Origin: Palsa-504 sp963806335
GTDB taxonomy: Bacteria > Actinomycetota > Actinomycetes > Streptosporangiales > Streptosporangiaceae
Assembly: GCA_963806335.1 (NCBI GenBank)
Contig: CAWDXO010000008.1
Coordinates: forward strand, 372,001-436,000
Length of the DNA: 64,000 bases
Reading direction: 5' to 3'
The first letter of the stretch is position 1, and every line of letters starts with the position of its first letter. Both the position numbers and the translations under genes were made by a program. The notes beneath the pieces were generated by a model, which saw only the letters and a list, made by a program, of their open reading frames with translations, had not been told where the DNA came from and searched no databases. Below, piece by piece: positions 48,964 to 57,856 of the stretch.

Positions 48964-50184
48964 ATGACCTTGGCAGCGGACTTCGCGGCTATCCCCGACA
49001 GCCGGCACGCCGCGGAGATCGAGCGGCTGTGCGATGCCATGGAGGCGGCAGGCAAGGCGGGCTGCTATCCGCGGCTGACAGTCGAGCGGCCCTGGTCAGC
49101 CCACAATCCCGTGCTTGAGGGTGAATTCGCCGCGCCCCGGGCCATCCGCTGGTACCTCGAGCGCGAGCTGGGCCGGCTCGCCGCCAGCGGTGCCCGGATC
49201 TCGGTCTGCCCCGGCCGCGAGGCGCTTGACCTGCATGACCCCGAACTCGGGCCGGCCGTCGACGAGACCCGCTGGGACCTGCGGCGCAAGAAGCTGTTCC
49301 TGTTCGCGCCCGAGCGGATGGCCCTGTCGATCGACCGGCTGCGGCACTATACCGGGACTGAGCCGGAGATGTTCCAGCGGTACGTGCTGCTGACCAACTA
49401 CGCCTGGCATGCAGAGGAATTCCGCGCTGCCCTGCCGGACTGCACCGGCCCCGATTCCGAGAGCCGCCAGATGCCCGCCTGGCACCACGCGCTCCCCGGC
49501 CGCACCGGCCTGACCATGGTAAACATCGGCGTCGGCCCGTCCAACGCCAAGACGATCACCGACCACCTCGCCGTGCTCCGCCCTGACCTGGTCCTGATGA
49601 TCGGGCACTGCGCCGGCCTGCGCAACCACCAGGAGATCGGAGACCTGGTGCTGGCGACCGCCTACATGCGAGATGACCGTGTCCTGGACGACATCCTCCC
49701 GTTGAGCGTGCCGGTCGTCTCCAACCACACGCTGAACACGCTGCTGCTCAGCGAGCTGACTGGCCGCGGCCTGCGCAGCAGGATGGGCATAGTGTTCACC
49801 ACCGCGAACCGGAACTGGGAGCTGCATCTGGCCATGGTGGAGGACCGCCTGCGGGTATCTCGCGCCCTGGCCGTGGACATGGAATCCGCGACCGTGGCCG
49901 CGAACGGATTCCGCTACCGGGTCCCGACCGCCACTTTGCTCGCGGTCAGCGACAAACCCCTGCACGCCCGCCCCAAGCTCAGCGCCGACGCCCACGGGTT
50001 CTACACCGCCAGCCGCCGCCAGCACGTCGAGATCGCCATCGCCGTGGCCGAGAAGGTCAGGCAGCTGTACCCCGGCGGCCTGCCCACCGCCGACCTCCGC
50101 TCACTCGACGAGCCACTGCTCGGCATCACCGGCCCCGAAGCCACCCCCCGCACCGTCGAGGCAGCACCGCGCGGCCCGAGCTAA
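48964..50184 (+). CDS. amn: AMP nucleosidase
   Basis: A 406-residue protein with the N-terminal Amn domain (ERPWSAHNPVLEGEFAAPRAI, including the LTVERPW segment) and the C-terminal phosphorylase-fold catalytic domain (LTMVNIGVGPSNAKTITDHL, MIGHCAGLR, VDMESATVAANGFRYRVP, LLAVSDKPLH). It hydrolyses AMP to adenine and ribose 5-phosphate, adjusting adenylate pools. It stands alone between unrelated genes. Confidence 0.9.
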   Translation: MTLAADFAAIPDSRHAAEIERLCDAMEAAGKAGCYPRLTVERPWSAHNPVLEGEFAAPRAIRWYLERELGRLAASGARISVCPGREALDLHDPELGPAVDETRWDLRRKKLFLFAPERMALSIDRLRHYTGTEPEMFQRYVLLTNYAWHAEEFRAALPDCTGPDSESRQMPAWHHALPGRTGLTMVNIGVGPSNAKTITDHLAVLRPDLVLMIGHCAGLRNHQEIGDLVLATAYMRDDRVLDDILPLSVPVVSNHTLNTLLLSELTGRGLRSRMGIVFTTANRNWELHLAMVEDRLRVSRALAVDMESATVAANGFRYRVPTATLLAVSDKPLHARPKLSADAHGFYTASRRQHVEIAIAVAEKVRQLYPGGLPTADLRSLDEPLLGITGPEATPRTVEAAPRGPS

Positions 50185-50380
50185 TCGCCGCACATCAACG
50201 CCCGTAACAGGATGATCTGGCCTCGTCACAACCATGCCGCCATAACGTCATCCGCCGCGCGGAATCGTGCTGCAATTGCTTGAGCCAGGTGCGGCACTTC
50301 CGCTTGTCACGCTACGTGATCAGGTGCCGCGTTCTTCATCGCTGCCCGCGAGCCATCGTTCCTCCGCTTGAGCCAAGCGG

Positions 50381-50758
50381 TCAGTTCGGCTGGTAGGCGG
50401 CGAGGAACGCCCGGGTTCCGGCGTCGGCGTAGCGGTCGAGGTCGGCGGGGTCGGGCCGGCCGGCGTCGCCGCAGAGCATCACCCGGTTGAGCGGGATCGA
50501 CATCACCAGCCAGTTGAAGTGCTCGGCGGCCAGGTGCGGGTCATCGAGCTGCAGCGTGCCCCGGGCGGCGAGGCTTTCGAAAGCGGCGGCCAGCGCGTCG
50601 ATGGTGCGCCCGGGACCGCGCTGGTAGAACAGCCGGCCCAGTTCGGGGAACCGGCCCGCTTCGCCGATCACCAGGCGGCGCAGCTGCATCATCCGGGGCT
50701 GGACCACCTGGGACAGCAACGCGCGGGCCAGGTTCCGCAGGTCGGCCTCCAGGTCGGT
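50381..50758 (-). pseudogene. TetR C-terminal domain, N-terminus deleted
   Basis: From about residue DLEADLRNLARALLSQV to the stop at 50381 the frame matches the C-terminal ligand domain of an AcrR-type TetR protein (RLVIGEAGRFPELGRLFYQRGP, HFNWLVMSIPLNRVM). The helix-turn-helix that should lie upstream is absent; instead the opposite strand becomes the middle of a reductase gene at about 50759. The open frame to 50971 is antisense and not natural. Confidence 0.75.
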
Positions 50759-51073
50759 CCCAAGTATGTCGCCTCCACCACGCTCACCGAGCCGCTGCCG
50801 TGGGAGAACTCCGTCCTGCTGACCGACCCGGTGCAGCAGGTGGCCGGCCTGAAGCGGGAGAAGGACCTGGTCATCATGGGCAGTGGGGCGCTGGTCCAGT
50901 CGCTGAGCCGGGCCGGGCTGATCGATGAGTACCTGCTGACGATCGCCCCGCTGGTGATGGGCGAAGGCCACCGCCTGTTCCCGGAACGCGGCCCCTACGC
51001 GGCGCTCACCCTGGTGAAGGCCACGTCAAGCACCACCGGTGTGATCATCGCGACCTACCGCCCGGCCGGCTGA
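50759..51073 (+). pseudogene. Dihydrofolate reductase/RibD C-terminal fragment
   Basis: From PKYVASTTLTEPLPWENSVL to ATYRPAG (104 residues) the frame matches the second half of the RibD_C/DHFR-like family found in actinobacteria (KDLVIMGSGALVQSLSRAGL, DEYLLTIAPLVMGEGHRLF). The first 70-80 residues with the cofactor loop are missing. It joins tail-outward to the TetR remnant, so one deletion explains both. Confidence 0.78.
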
Positions 51074-51085
51074 GGGAGGGAAGTC

Positions 51086-51929
51086 ATGGAAGAACCCAAG
51101 GTCCTGCTGAGCGGCCCGGGGATTCCCGAGTCGCCCCGGTGGCGCGAGGGCCGGCTGTACTTCTCTGACTGGTCCGCGGGCGAAGTGGTGGCCGTCGATC
51201 TCACCAGCCGCAGCGAAGTGGTCGCGCGCGTGACGTCGGTGCCGCTGTGCACCGCCTGGCTGCCGGACGGCCGGCTGGTAATCGTCTCCTCCCCGGACGG
51301 CCGGCTGCTGCGACTTGAGCCCGACGGCTCTCTGGTCACGCACGCGGACCTCGGGCCCCCGGGCTGGAACGACATCGTGGCCGACGGCCGCGGCAACATC
51401 TACGTCAACGGCCAGGGCTTCAACGCCCGCGCCGCCGAGACGTTCCGGCCGGGCGCGGTGTTCCACGTCGCGGCGGACGGCTCGGTGCGCCAGGTGGCCG
51501 ACGACATCGCCTTCCCGAACGGGATGGCAGTGACCGCCGACGGCTCCACGCTGATCGTCGCGGACTCCTACCGCCACCACCTGGTCGCATTCGACATCGG
51601 CGCGGACGGCGGACTGTCCGGCCGGCGAGTCTGGGCCGACCTCGGCGAGGGCACCCCGGACGGCATCTGCGCCGACGCGCAGGACGCCGTCTCGGTACGC
51701 CGACGTGCCCGGCAGGCGGTGCGTGCGCGTTGCGGAGGGCGGCACGGTGCTGCGGACTTTGGAACTGGACCGCGGCGGCTTCGCCTGCGTCCTCGGCGGC
51801 CCGCAGCGGACGACGCTGTTCATCACTGCCGCCGAATGGCGCGGCATGACCGAATCCCAGATGGTGACACCCGGCAGCGGCCGGGTTCTCGCCGTCGAAG
51901 CCGACGTGCCGGGCGCGGGCTGGCCGTGA
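51086..51929 (+). pseudogene. SMP-30/gluconolactonase-like protein, one-base frameshift
   Basis: ATG 51086 opens a beta-propeller protein (MEEPKVLLSGPGIPESPRWR, GWNDIVADGRGNIYVNG, FPNGMAVTADGSTLIVADSY, TPDGICADAQDAV). The frame is lost at about 51693, where an extra C makes GTCTCGGTAC in place of the expected GTCTGGTAC (Val-Trp-Tyr). The natural continuation ADVPGRRCVRVAEGG to LFITAAEW is in the next frame and ends at 51929. Apart from this base the gene is intact, so either inactivation is recent or the base is an assembly error. Confidence 0.8.
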
Positions 51930-52122
51930 CGGCTTGGCCTGGCTACGCACATGACCGCGACCGACCGGCGTCCGGATCTGCATGAGAAGAGGGCGGTTCC
52001 TGCCGGGCTTTCTGCTGCGATTGAGTCGCGCCAGTCCCGGCGCGGTTGAGCAGCTGACACCAGAACGCGCAGCCGGGCCAGCCCGGCAGCCGTACCGTCG
52101 GCTGCCGGGCTTTCCGGGGCGG

Positions 52123-52395
52123 CTAGGCGTCCTGGTAGATCTCGACTCGTGGCTGGCCCTGGACACCCGCCTGCTGCATCGCGTCGCGCAGCTCGGCGCC
52201 TGCGAGGAATTTTTCGGCGGCGGCCGTGGTGGCGAAACCGTGCATGATCAGCACGTTGTTGGGGTCGTCGTTCGACCGGTAGACGCTCTGGCGGGTCACG
52301 CCGCCCGCCTTCTGGGCGCCGCCGAACCCGTCGTAGGCCTTGCGCCATACCTCGTAATCGGCGACGTGGTGCTGGATCACTGCTGTTACTGCCAT
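52123..52395 (-). CDS. Small alpha+beta barrel protein, ABM-like
   Basis: A 90-residue protein from ATG 52395, preceded by GGAGGGG at 7 bases. It reads MAVTAVIQHHVADYEVWRKA and ends GVQGQPRVEIYQDA. The phrase DYEVWRKAYDGFGGAQKAGGVTRQSVYRS is typical of small dimeric alpha+beta barrels, such as ABM-like monooxygenases or cyclases. No catalytic residues are obvious. It stands alone. Confidence 0.72.
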   Translation of the reverse strand: MAVTAVIQHHVADYEVWRKAYDGFGGAQKAGGVTRQSVYRSNDDPNNVLIMHGFATTAAAEKFLAGAELRDAMQQAGVQGQPRVEIYQDA

Positions 52396-52507
52396 GAGAA
52401 AACCCCTCCATCGGTTGCCCGGGACCGGCTGGTTGTTCCAGCGATGCTCCCGGGACCCGTTCCGCAGCAGGTCCATCCCGAGACCAAGTAGTTGATATGC
52501 ATCACCG

Positions 52508-54094
52508 TTACTGATTACTGCCTTTGATCGAATAGTTCACCGGCGCCCCGCCCGGGTACTGAGGAGTAGACTCATATGCGACACACACCAGCCACCTATC
52601 ATCCGAAGCCCAATCGTCACCGCCGGACGGGTCGATAAAATCGTATGTAAACGCAGAATTGTCGGACGCAATTCCATCATACTCGCCGAAAGCGGTGTCA
52701 CAGCTGTTATCCGCTTGGCTATCGATCGCGTTATCCCCCGGATATCCCTGTGAGTCCGGCCAGGCATTACCCGCGAAAAACACCTCGGCTATATGCTGCT
52801 GAGTACACGGCACGACCGTGACAAAATCGGGCCACGGACTGCTCGTGCCAAGGCCCAGGTCCGAGCCCGTCAGGCAGTCTCCCGCTTGCAGCCCATCCGA
52901 TGACGCTTGGAACGTCGATGGCGTTGATGCCGATGACCCGGATGGGGCCGATGACCTCGATAGGGCTGATGACGTGGATGAGGTCGGCGAGTTCGCGAGC
53001 GCGATAACCACGATCACCGTAGTCAGCACGGCAAGGCCCGTGCCGACTATGGCCAGGACACTCCGCTGCCTGGCCTTGGCCGCGGCATCGTGCCATTGCT
53101 GTTCCGATCCGGGGAGCGGCGACCACGCCGCGGCTGACGCCTTTGTCCCTTCTGGGCCGCCGCTGGCGGAATCGACCTGGAGAAGGGGCGACCATCCCAT
53201 GCCGTCCCACTGCCTTGACTCCGGCGCGACGTCGGGATCAGGGTAAGGCTCCGGGTTAGCAGGCGATCCCTCCCGCGTCATGGCAGCTAGCCTCAATTCG
53301 ACCGCATCGAGGAAGGCGTCAACCTCTTCCTCGTCATAGCCGGGCCGCAGACGGGTTGTCGAGAACTGCTTCTTTCGAATCTCCTCTGGCGTCAGAGATG
53401 GTTTCCTCATCCCCAGGAACGTTTGACGAATAGCTTCGAGGAAGACGTCAACGTCCTCGATGTCATAGCCGGGCCGCAGGCGGGTAGTGGAAAAATCCCT
53501 GGACGCAGCCCACTGGCTGAGAACGATGCCGCCACCTTCCGGGCTTGGATCAGAATCTGACGGATTTTCCACGCTGGCACGCGATCGCGGCTTCGGGCCG
53601 ACCCCGGTCAGGGGCGCCTGTATCCCGTAGTACTCTGCCGCCTGCAAGACAGCCGTCAGTATCTTGGGCGAGGCTGAACGGCAGGAGTCCCTCGCTGTCG
53701 CCTTCACCGTGACGACCCGCCCGTCGCGCAGCACCACATCAAGAGCCCAGACTCGGCCCGCGCCTCCCCCGAAACCGGCGGTGCGCCCGTCCGCGAACCG
53801 GCTCACCTCATGCCAGCCGAGCCGGCGGGTCCAGAAGAAATAGCAGATCGTCAAGCCGTGGCCGTCGAACCGCACCCCCGTGCGCCAGCCCCGGTAGACC
53901 AGCAAGGCCGCGACCGACGCGACCATGGCCAGGTAAACGGCGAGGCTGGGGGTGTGCCTGGCCCACTGCGGGGCTTGCCCGGCGAATGCCACGGCGACCG
54001 CCGCCGCGGCGCAAAAGCCAGTCAGGAGGACCGTCCGCGTGCGGCCGAACGTGCTGGGAATCGTAATAGCTGACGGCCTGACCTCCGAAATCAT
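52508..54094 (-). CDS. Multidomain membrane protein: PH-like, two DivIVA motifs, septum-formation domain
   Basis: A 528-residue protein (start ATG 54094; 54136 possible). Order: two membrane segments (about 22-66), a PH-like domain (75-150, GVRFDGHGLTICYFFWTRRL), two DivIVA-type motifs FSTTRLRPGYDIEDVDVFL and FSTTRLRPGYDEEEVDAFLD (about 201 and 244), a degenerate DUF2510-like segment (PYPDPDVAP to WDGMGWSP), a membrane helix (346-367) and a C-terminal septum-formation domain (GDCLTGSD, VVPCTQQHIAEVFF). This suggests a sensor or scaffold at the division septum or growing pole. The Cys residues of the outside domain (four) may form disulfides. Confidence 0.8.
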   Translation of the reverse strand: MISEVRPSAITIPSTFGRTRTVLLTGFCAAAAVAVAFAGQAPQWARHTPSLAVYLAMVASVAALLVYRGWRTGVRFDGHGLTICYFFWTRRLGWHEVSRFADGRTAGFGGGAGRVWALDVVLRDGRVVTVKATARDSCRSASPKILTAVLQAAEYYGIQAPLTGVGPKPRSRASVENPSDSDPSPEGGGIVLSQWAASRDFSTTRLRPGYDIEDVDVFLEAIRQTFLGMRKPSLTPEEIRKKQFSTTRLRPGYDEEEVDAFLDAVELRLAAMTREGSPANPEPYPDPDVAPESRQWDGMGWSPLLQVDSASGGPEGTKASAAAWSPLPGSEQQWHDAAAKARQRSVLAIVGTGLAVLTTVIVVIALANSPTSSTSSALSRSSAPSGSSASTPSTFQASSDGLQAGDCLTGSDLGLGTSSPWPDFVTVVPCTQQHIAEVFFAGNAWPDSQGYPGDNAIDSQADNSCDTAFGEYDGIASDNSAFTYDFIDPSGGDDWASDDRWLVCVAYESTPQYPGGAPVNYSIKGSNQ

Positions 54095-54433
54095 GGCGCG
54101 AATCCTACTCACCAGACCTGCCAGCGTGCAGAGCATTCACCCCACCCGCGCAGCGCACGGCTGGCAGGGAAAGAACGCGGAACACGCCGGAACCCTGCCC
54201 CGGGCCAAGCGGCATGCGTCCGGCGTCCCGACCCTTGTCGTGGTCGTGTTGTTAATCGATCGATTCCTGAGCAGTCACGCTGAGTGTCGAGGAGCGGGGT
54301 CTTCTGCGGCGAGCTGATGGCAGACTCGGCGTCATGACGGGAGCCAACGGCGGCGCAGACCCGAACGTGCGGCCGGGGCGGCGGTGGGAGGTGGCGCTGT
54401 CGCTCGCCTGGCGCGCGGCGGGACTATGTTGAA

Positions 54434-54610
54434 GGCGTTGCGGAGCCCCTACCTCGGCTACGCCGCGGCCAGCGAGCTGGCCCGGGACGCCCAGGCCAGC
54501 ATCCCGGCCGGTGCGCGAGCTGGCGCAGGAACGCGGCCTGCTGCCCACCGAGGTCATCGACGTGCTGCTCGCCGACCCACCGACTCACCGGCACCGCGGG
54601 CCCGCCGCAC
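54434..54610 (+). pseudogene. Fumarase/aspartase family C-terminal remnant
   Basis: In one frame LKALRSPYLGYAAASELARDAQASI resembles the C-terminal domain of fumarase C and aspartate ammonia-lyase; after a one-base shift the next frame gives VRELAQERGLLPTEVIDVLL, the continuation expected. The catalytic core is missing. The region between 54095 and 54434 shows no gene. The remnant is followed by the RidA gene. Confidence 0.5.
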
Positions 54611-54666
54611 GCCACGGCCACCCGGCTGTCGGCCGAACCACCCACCACGATCACTGGAGGAACAGC

Positions 54667-55086
54667 GTGAGCACGCACACCCGGATCCGCCCGTTCAACA
54701 CCCGCGCCACCTACCCCGAGCAGAACCTGGACAACGACCTGTGCCAGGCCGTCATCGCCGGCGACACCATCTACCTGCGCGGGCAGATCGGGCAGAACCT
54801 CGACACATCGGAAAACGTCGGCGTCGGCGATGTCACCGCGCAGGCCGAGCAGGCCATGACCAACATCGGCCTGCTGCTCCGCGAGGCCGGCTCCTCACTG
54901 CAGGACATCGTCAAGGTCACCGTCTACCTCGTCGACCCCCGCTACCGCGAGCCGGTGTACCGGGTGATGGGCCGCTGGCTCAAAGGCGTATACCCGGTCT
55001 CTACCGGACTGGTCGTCTCGGCGCTGGCCCGCCCGGAGTGGCTGGTCGAGATCGACGCCACCGCCGTCCGCTCGGCGACATCATGA
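54667..55086 (+). CDS. RidA family protein
   Basis: A 139-residue protein from GTG 54667 with GGAGG 7 bases upstream. It contains SLQDIVKVTVYLVDPRYREPVY and the ending STGLVVSALARPEWLVEIDATAV, in which Arg and Glu of RidA are present. RidA hydrolyses reactive enamine/imine intermediates and protects PLP enzymes. The next gene, DUF1028, overlaps by ATGA, a pairing common in catabolic clusters. Confidence 0.9.
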   Translation: MSTHTRIRPFNTRATYPEQNLDNDLCQAVIAGDTIYLRGQIGQNLDTSENVGVGDVTAQAEQAMTNIGLLLREAGSSLQDIVKVTVYLVDPRYREPVYRVMGRWLKGVYPVSTGLVVSALARPEWLVEIDATAVRSATS

Positions 55087-55760
55087 CGTTCTCGCTCACC
55101 GCCCGCTGCCCCGACACCGGCGCGTTCGGCATCGCTATCAGTTCCTCCAGCCCCGCCGTGGCCGCCCGCTGCATCCATCTACGCCCCGGCGTCGGCGCGT
55201 CCGCGTCGCAGAACATCACCGACCCCCGGCTCGGCGAGCGGCTGCTCGATCGACTCGCTGCCGGCGACAGCGCCGCCGAGGCGATCGCGGCGGTCGTCGC
55301 CGCCGACCCCACCGCCGACTACCGGCAACTCACCGTCGTCGACACAGCCGGGCGGGCCGCCGGTCACTCCGGCCGGCACACGTTGGGCACACACCACCTC
55401 GCCGTCGGTGACGGCGTCGTCGCAGCCGGCAACCTGCTCGCCTCCACCGACGTTATCGACGTCATGCTCGCCGCGTTCGAACGCAACCCGGCCGACACCC
55501 TCGCCGCCCGGCTGCTGCACGCCCTGACCGCGGCGCTGTCCGCCGGCGGGGAGGCGGGCCCGGTGCACTCCGCCGGGCTGGCCGTCACCCACCCCACCGC
55601 CGGCTGGGCGGACACCGACCTGCGGGTCGACTGGCACGACGACCCCATCGGGGACCTGGGCCGGCTCTGGACGCTATGGCAGCCGCAACGTCAGGACTAC
55701 ATCACCCGCGGCCTGGACCCGGCCAGCGCACCGGCCTACGGCGTGCCGGGCGACCAGTGA
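55083..55760 (+). CDS. DUF1028 (Ntn-hydrolase-like) family protein
   Basis: A 225-residue protein starting MTFSLTARCPDTGAFGIAISSSSPAVAARC, the usual DUF1028 start, with VGASASQNITDPRLGERLLDRLAAG and GDGVVAAGNLLAS. It is thought to have an Ntn-hydrolase-type fold, but its substrate is unknown. Overlap with RidA suggests a shared pathway for an imine- or amide-containing compound. The next frame starts at its stop codon. Confidence 0.87.
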   Translation: MTFSLTARCPDTGAFGIAISSSSPAVAARCIHLRPGVGASASQNITDPRLGERLLDRLAAGDSAAEAIAAVVAADPTADYRQLTVVDTAGRAAGHSGRHTLGTHHLAVGDGVVAAGNLLASTDVIDVMLAAFERNPADTLAARLLHALTAALSAGGEAGPVHSAGLAVTHPTAGWADTDLRVDWHDDPIGDLGRLWTLWQPQRQDYITRGLDPASAPAYGVPGDQ

Positions 55761-55948
55761 CCGCCAAGGACCAGGCCCGATCCCGGATCGCCACCGGCGC
55801 CGCCGCCGGCCTGGCCAGCGTTGCCGATCAGCTCGGGCTCACCGCCACCGCCGAGGAAGGCGACAACATCGGCGACCGCACCACCGTCGGAAGATCACCA
55901 GATAACTCAGCAGCAGGGTGCTCACCGCGACCGACAGGACAACGCTGA
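55757..55948 (+). pseudogene. Truncated ORF after DUF1028
   Basis: GTG 55757 overlaps the DUF1028 stop and opens a frame beginning MTAKDQARSRIATGAAAGLA, which looks like the start of a translationally coupled gene. After about 45 residues it loses coding character near 55893, where the minus strand gives a hydrophobic segment (VVLSVAVSTLLLSYLVIF) of another broken gene. No intact gene lies between 55948 and 56244. Confidence 0.45.
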
Positions 55949-56244
55949 ACGCCGTCGCTGTGCTGCCGTGCACCAGCGTGTGGCGGCGACACAGAACACG
56001 GTGGGCCCCGTTCTGCGTTACCGCTCGATGACCAGGCCCCGGCGATGGAGTCGCGACGTTCGCCAAACAGCGAGCAGGACGTCGACGGGAACCTCGTCTC
56101 GAACAGCTCCATGCATTGGCAGATCAGAACTAGAAGGTCAGAAACATCTGTTGGACAGAAGCATTAGTACCCAGGGAGGATTTGACAGACGCAGGAGTGC
56201 GCTCAAAGACACCAGGCACTTTGCCTCTAGGAGCGGAGGTTGGG

Positions 56245-57537
56245 ATGTCGAGCCAAGAGGTTGAGGTCCTCGTTGTCGGCGCAGGCCAGGCCGGGCTGGC
56301 GATGAGTGAGCATCTGAGCAACGGCGGCGTGCCGCACCTCGTCCTGGAGCGGCACCGCATCGCCGAGCGATGGCGCTCAGAGCGGTGGGACTCCCTGGTC
56401 GCGAACGGGCCTGCTTGGCACGACCGCTTTCCCGGTTTGGAGTTCCCCGACCTCGATCCCGATGCCTTCGCTTCGAAGGAGCAGGTCGCGGATTACTTCG
56501 TCGCCTACGCGGAGAAGATCGCCGCGCCGATCCGGTGTGGTGTCGAGGTGACATCCGTGCAAAGGAACGCGGGCAAGGCCGGCTTCCGCGTGGAGACGTC
56601 GGACGGAACCATCGACGCACGCTTCGTCGTCGTTGCGACCGGGCCGTTCCAGCGACCCGTCATCCCGCCGATCGTTCCCGAAGACGCGCGAGTGCTGCAG
56701 ATCCACTCCAGCGCCTACCGCAATCCGGAGCAGCTGCCCGACGGCAACGTCCTCGTGGTCGGAGCCGGATCGTCAGGAGTGCAAATCGCCGACGAGCTCC
56801 GGCAGTCGGGGCGGCGCGTCTTCCTCTCCGTCGGCCCGCATGACCGGCCCCCGCGAAGGTACCGCGGGCGCGACTTCGTCTGGTGGCTTGGAGCCCTCGG
56901 CAGGTGGGACGCTGAGACTCCTCCCCTAGGCGCGGAGCATGTCACCATCGCGGTTAGCGGCGCGCACGGCGGCAACACCGTCGACTTCCGCGTCCTCGCC
57001 GCCCGCGGCATCACCCTCGTCGGCCGGACCACTTCGTTCGACGAGGGCACCCTGCGCTTCGCCCCGGACCTCGGCGACAACATCGCCAACGGCGACGCCA
57101 ACTACTTGGAGCTGCTCGACCAGGCCGACGCTTACATCGCGCGGAACGGCCTTGATCTCCCTGAAGAACCGGAGGCAAGGGTTCCGGGTCCCGACCCGGA
57201 TTGCATGACCGACCCCCTCCTGGAACTCGACCTCGCGACTGCCGGAGTCACATCGATCATCTGGGCGACCGGCTTCACCGTCGACTACACCTGGTTGCAA
57301 GTCAATGCGTTCGATGAGAACGGCAAGCCGAAGCACCGACGCGGCGTGTCGTCCGAGCCCGGCGTTTACTTCTTGGGCTTGCCCTGGCTGTCCTGCCGCG
57401 GATCGAGCTTCATCTGGGGGGTCTGGCACGACGCCAAGTACGTGGCCGACCACATCACGACCCAGCGCGGCTACCTCGCCTATAGGACAAGCCGCGAGCC
57501 TCTATTGGAGATTGCTCGATACGGCGATCGAGCGTGA
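56245..57537 (+). CDS. Flavin-containing monooxygenase (CzcO-like)
   Basis: A 430-residue FAD/NADPH protein from ATG 56245 (GGAGG at 56235). The FAD site is VLVVGAGQAGLAMS and the NADPH site VLVVGAGSSGVQIA, with QIHSSAYRNPEQL between them. There is no HxxxWP fingerprint, so it is not of the Baeyer-Villiger subtype at 6211. The C-terminal FLGLPWLSCRGSSFIWGVWHDA is typical of the CzcO-like group. Codon use appears slightly less GC-rich than its neighbours, and both flanks contain broken genes, hinting at acquisition by transfer. Confidence 0.88.
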   Translation: MSSQEVEVLVVGAGQAGLAMSEHLSNGGVPHLVLERHRIAERWRSERWDSLVANGPAWHDRFPGLEFPDLDPDAFASKEQVADYFVAYAEKIAAPIRCGVEVTSVQRNAGKAGFRVETSDGTIDARFVVVATGPFQRPVIPPIVPEDARVLQIHSSAYRNPEQLPDGNVLVVGAGSSGVQIADELRQSGRRVFLSVGPHDRPPRRYRGRDFVWWLGALGRWDAETPPLGAEHVTIAVSGAHGGNTVDFRVLAARGITLVGRTTSFDEGTLRFAPDLGDNIANGDANYLELLDQADAYIARNGLDLPEEPEARVPGPDPDCMTDPLLELDLATAGVTSIIWATGFTVDYTWLQVNAFDENGKPKHRRGVSSEPGVYFLGLPWLSCRGSSFIWGVWHDAKYVADHITTQRGYLAYRTSREPLLEIARYGDRA

Positions 57538-57856
57538 GAGCCGATCTCTTTGAGCGCAATCTCGAATTCGTCGGGTAGCCCGGGCGCGAGCTGCTCGGCC
57601 GCGTCCATCAGCAGTGTCGCGACGCCCTGCCGCAGGAACGGGCCGGCCACCGCGATCTGGTGAACCGGTGCCGCGATGAGGCACGTCGGATCGCCGCCAG
57701 TTTGGCAGGCGGCCCGCGGCTTGAAGACGCGAACGTCCGAGCCGCGAGAAAGGGCATGGTGGACGCTCGCGGCGTCGGTCCATCAGGCCGATATCGATTA
57801 CGATGCGTGGTCGAGCGGTCATGGCGACCCGCACGCGTACCCGGGCAGGAACAGGC
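57538..57856. other. Gap with a minus-strand gene remnant
   Basis: Between 57540 and 57785 the minus strand has a long open frame without a start, containing CLIAAPVHQIAVAGPFLRQG and PGLPDEFEIALKEIG. It looks like the end of a soluble protein whose N-terminus is lost. I cannot name the family. Confidence 0.4.
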
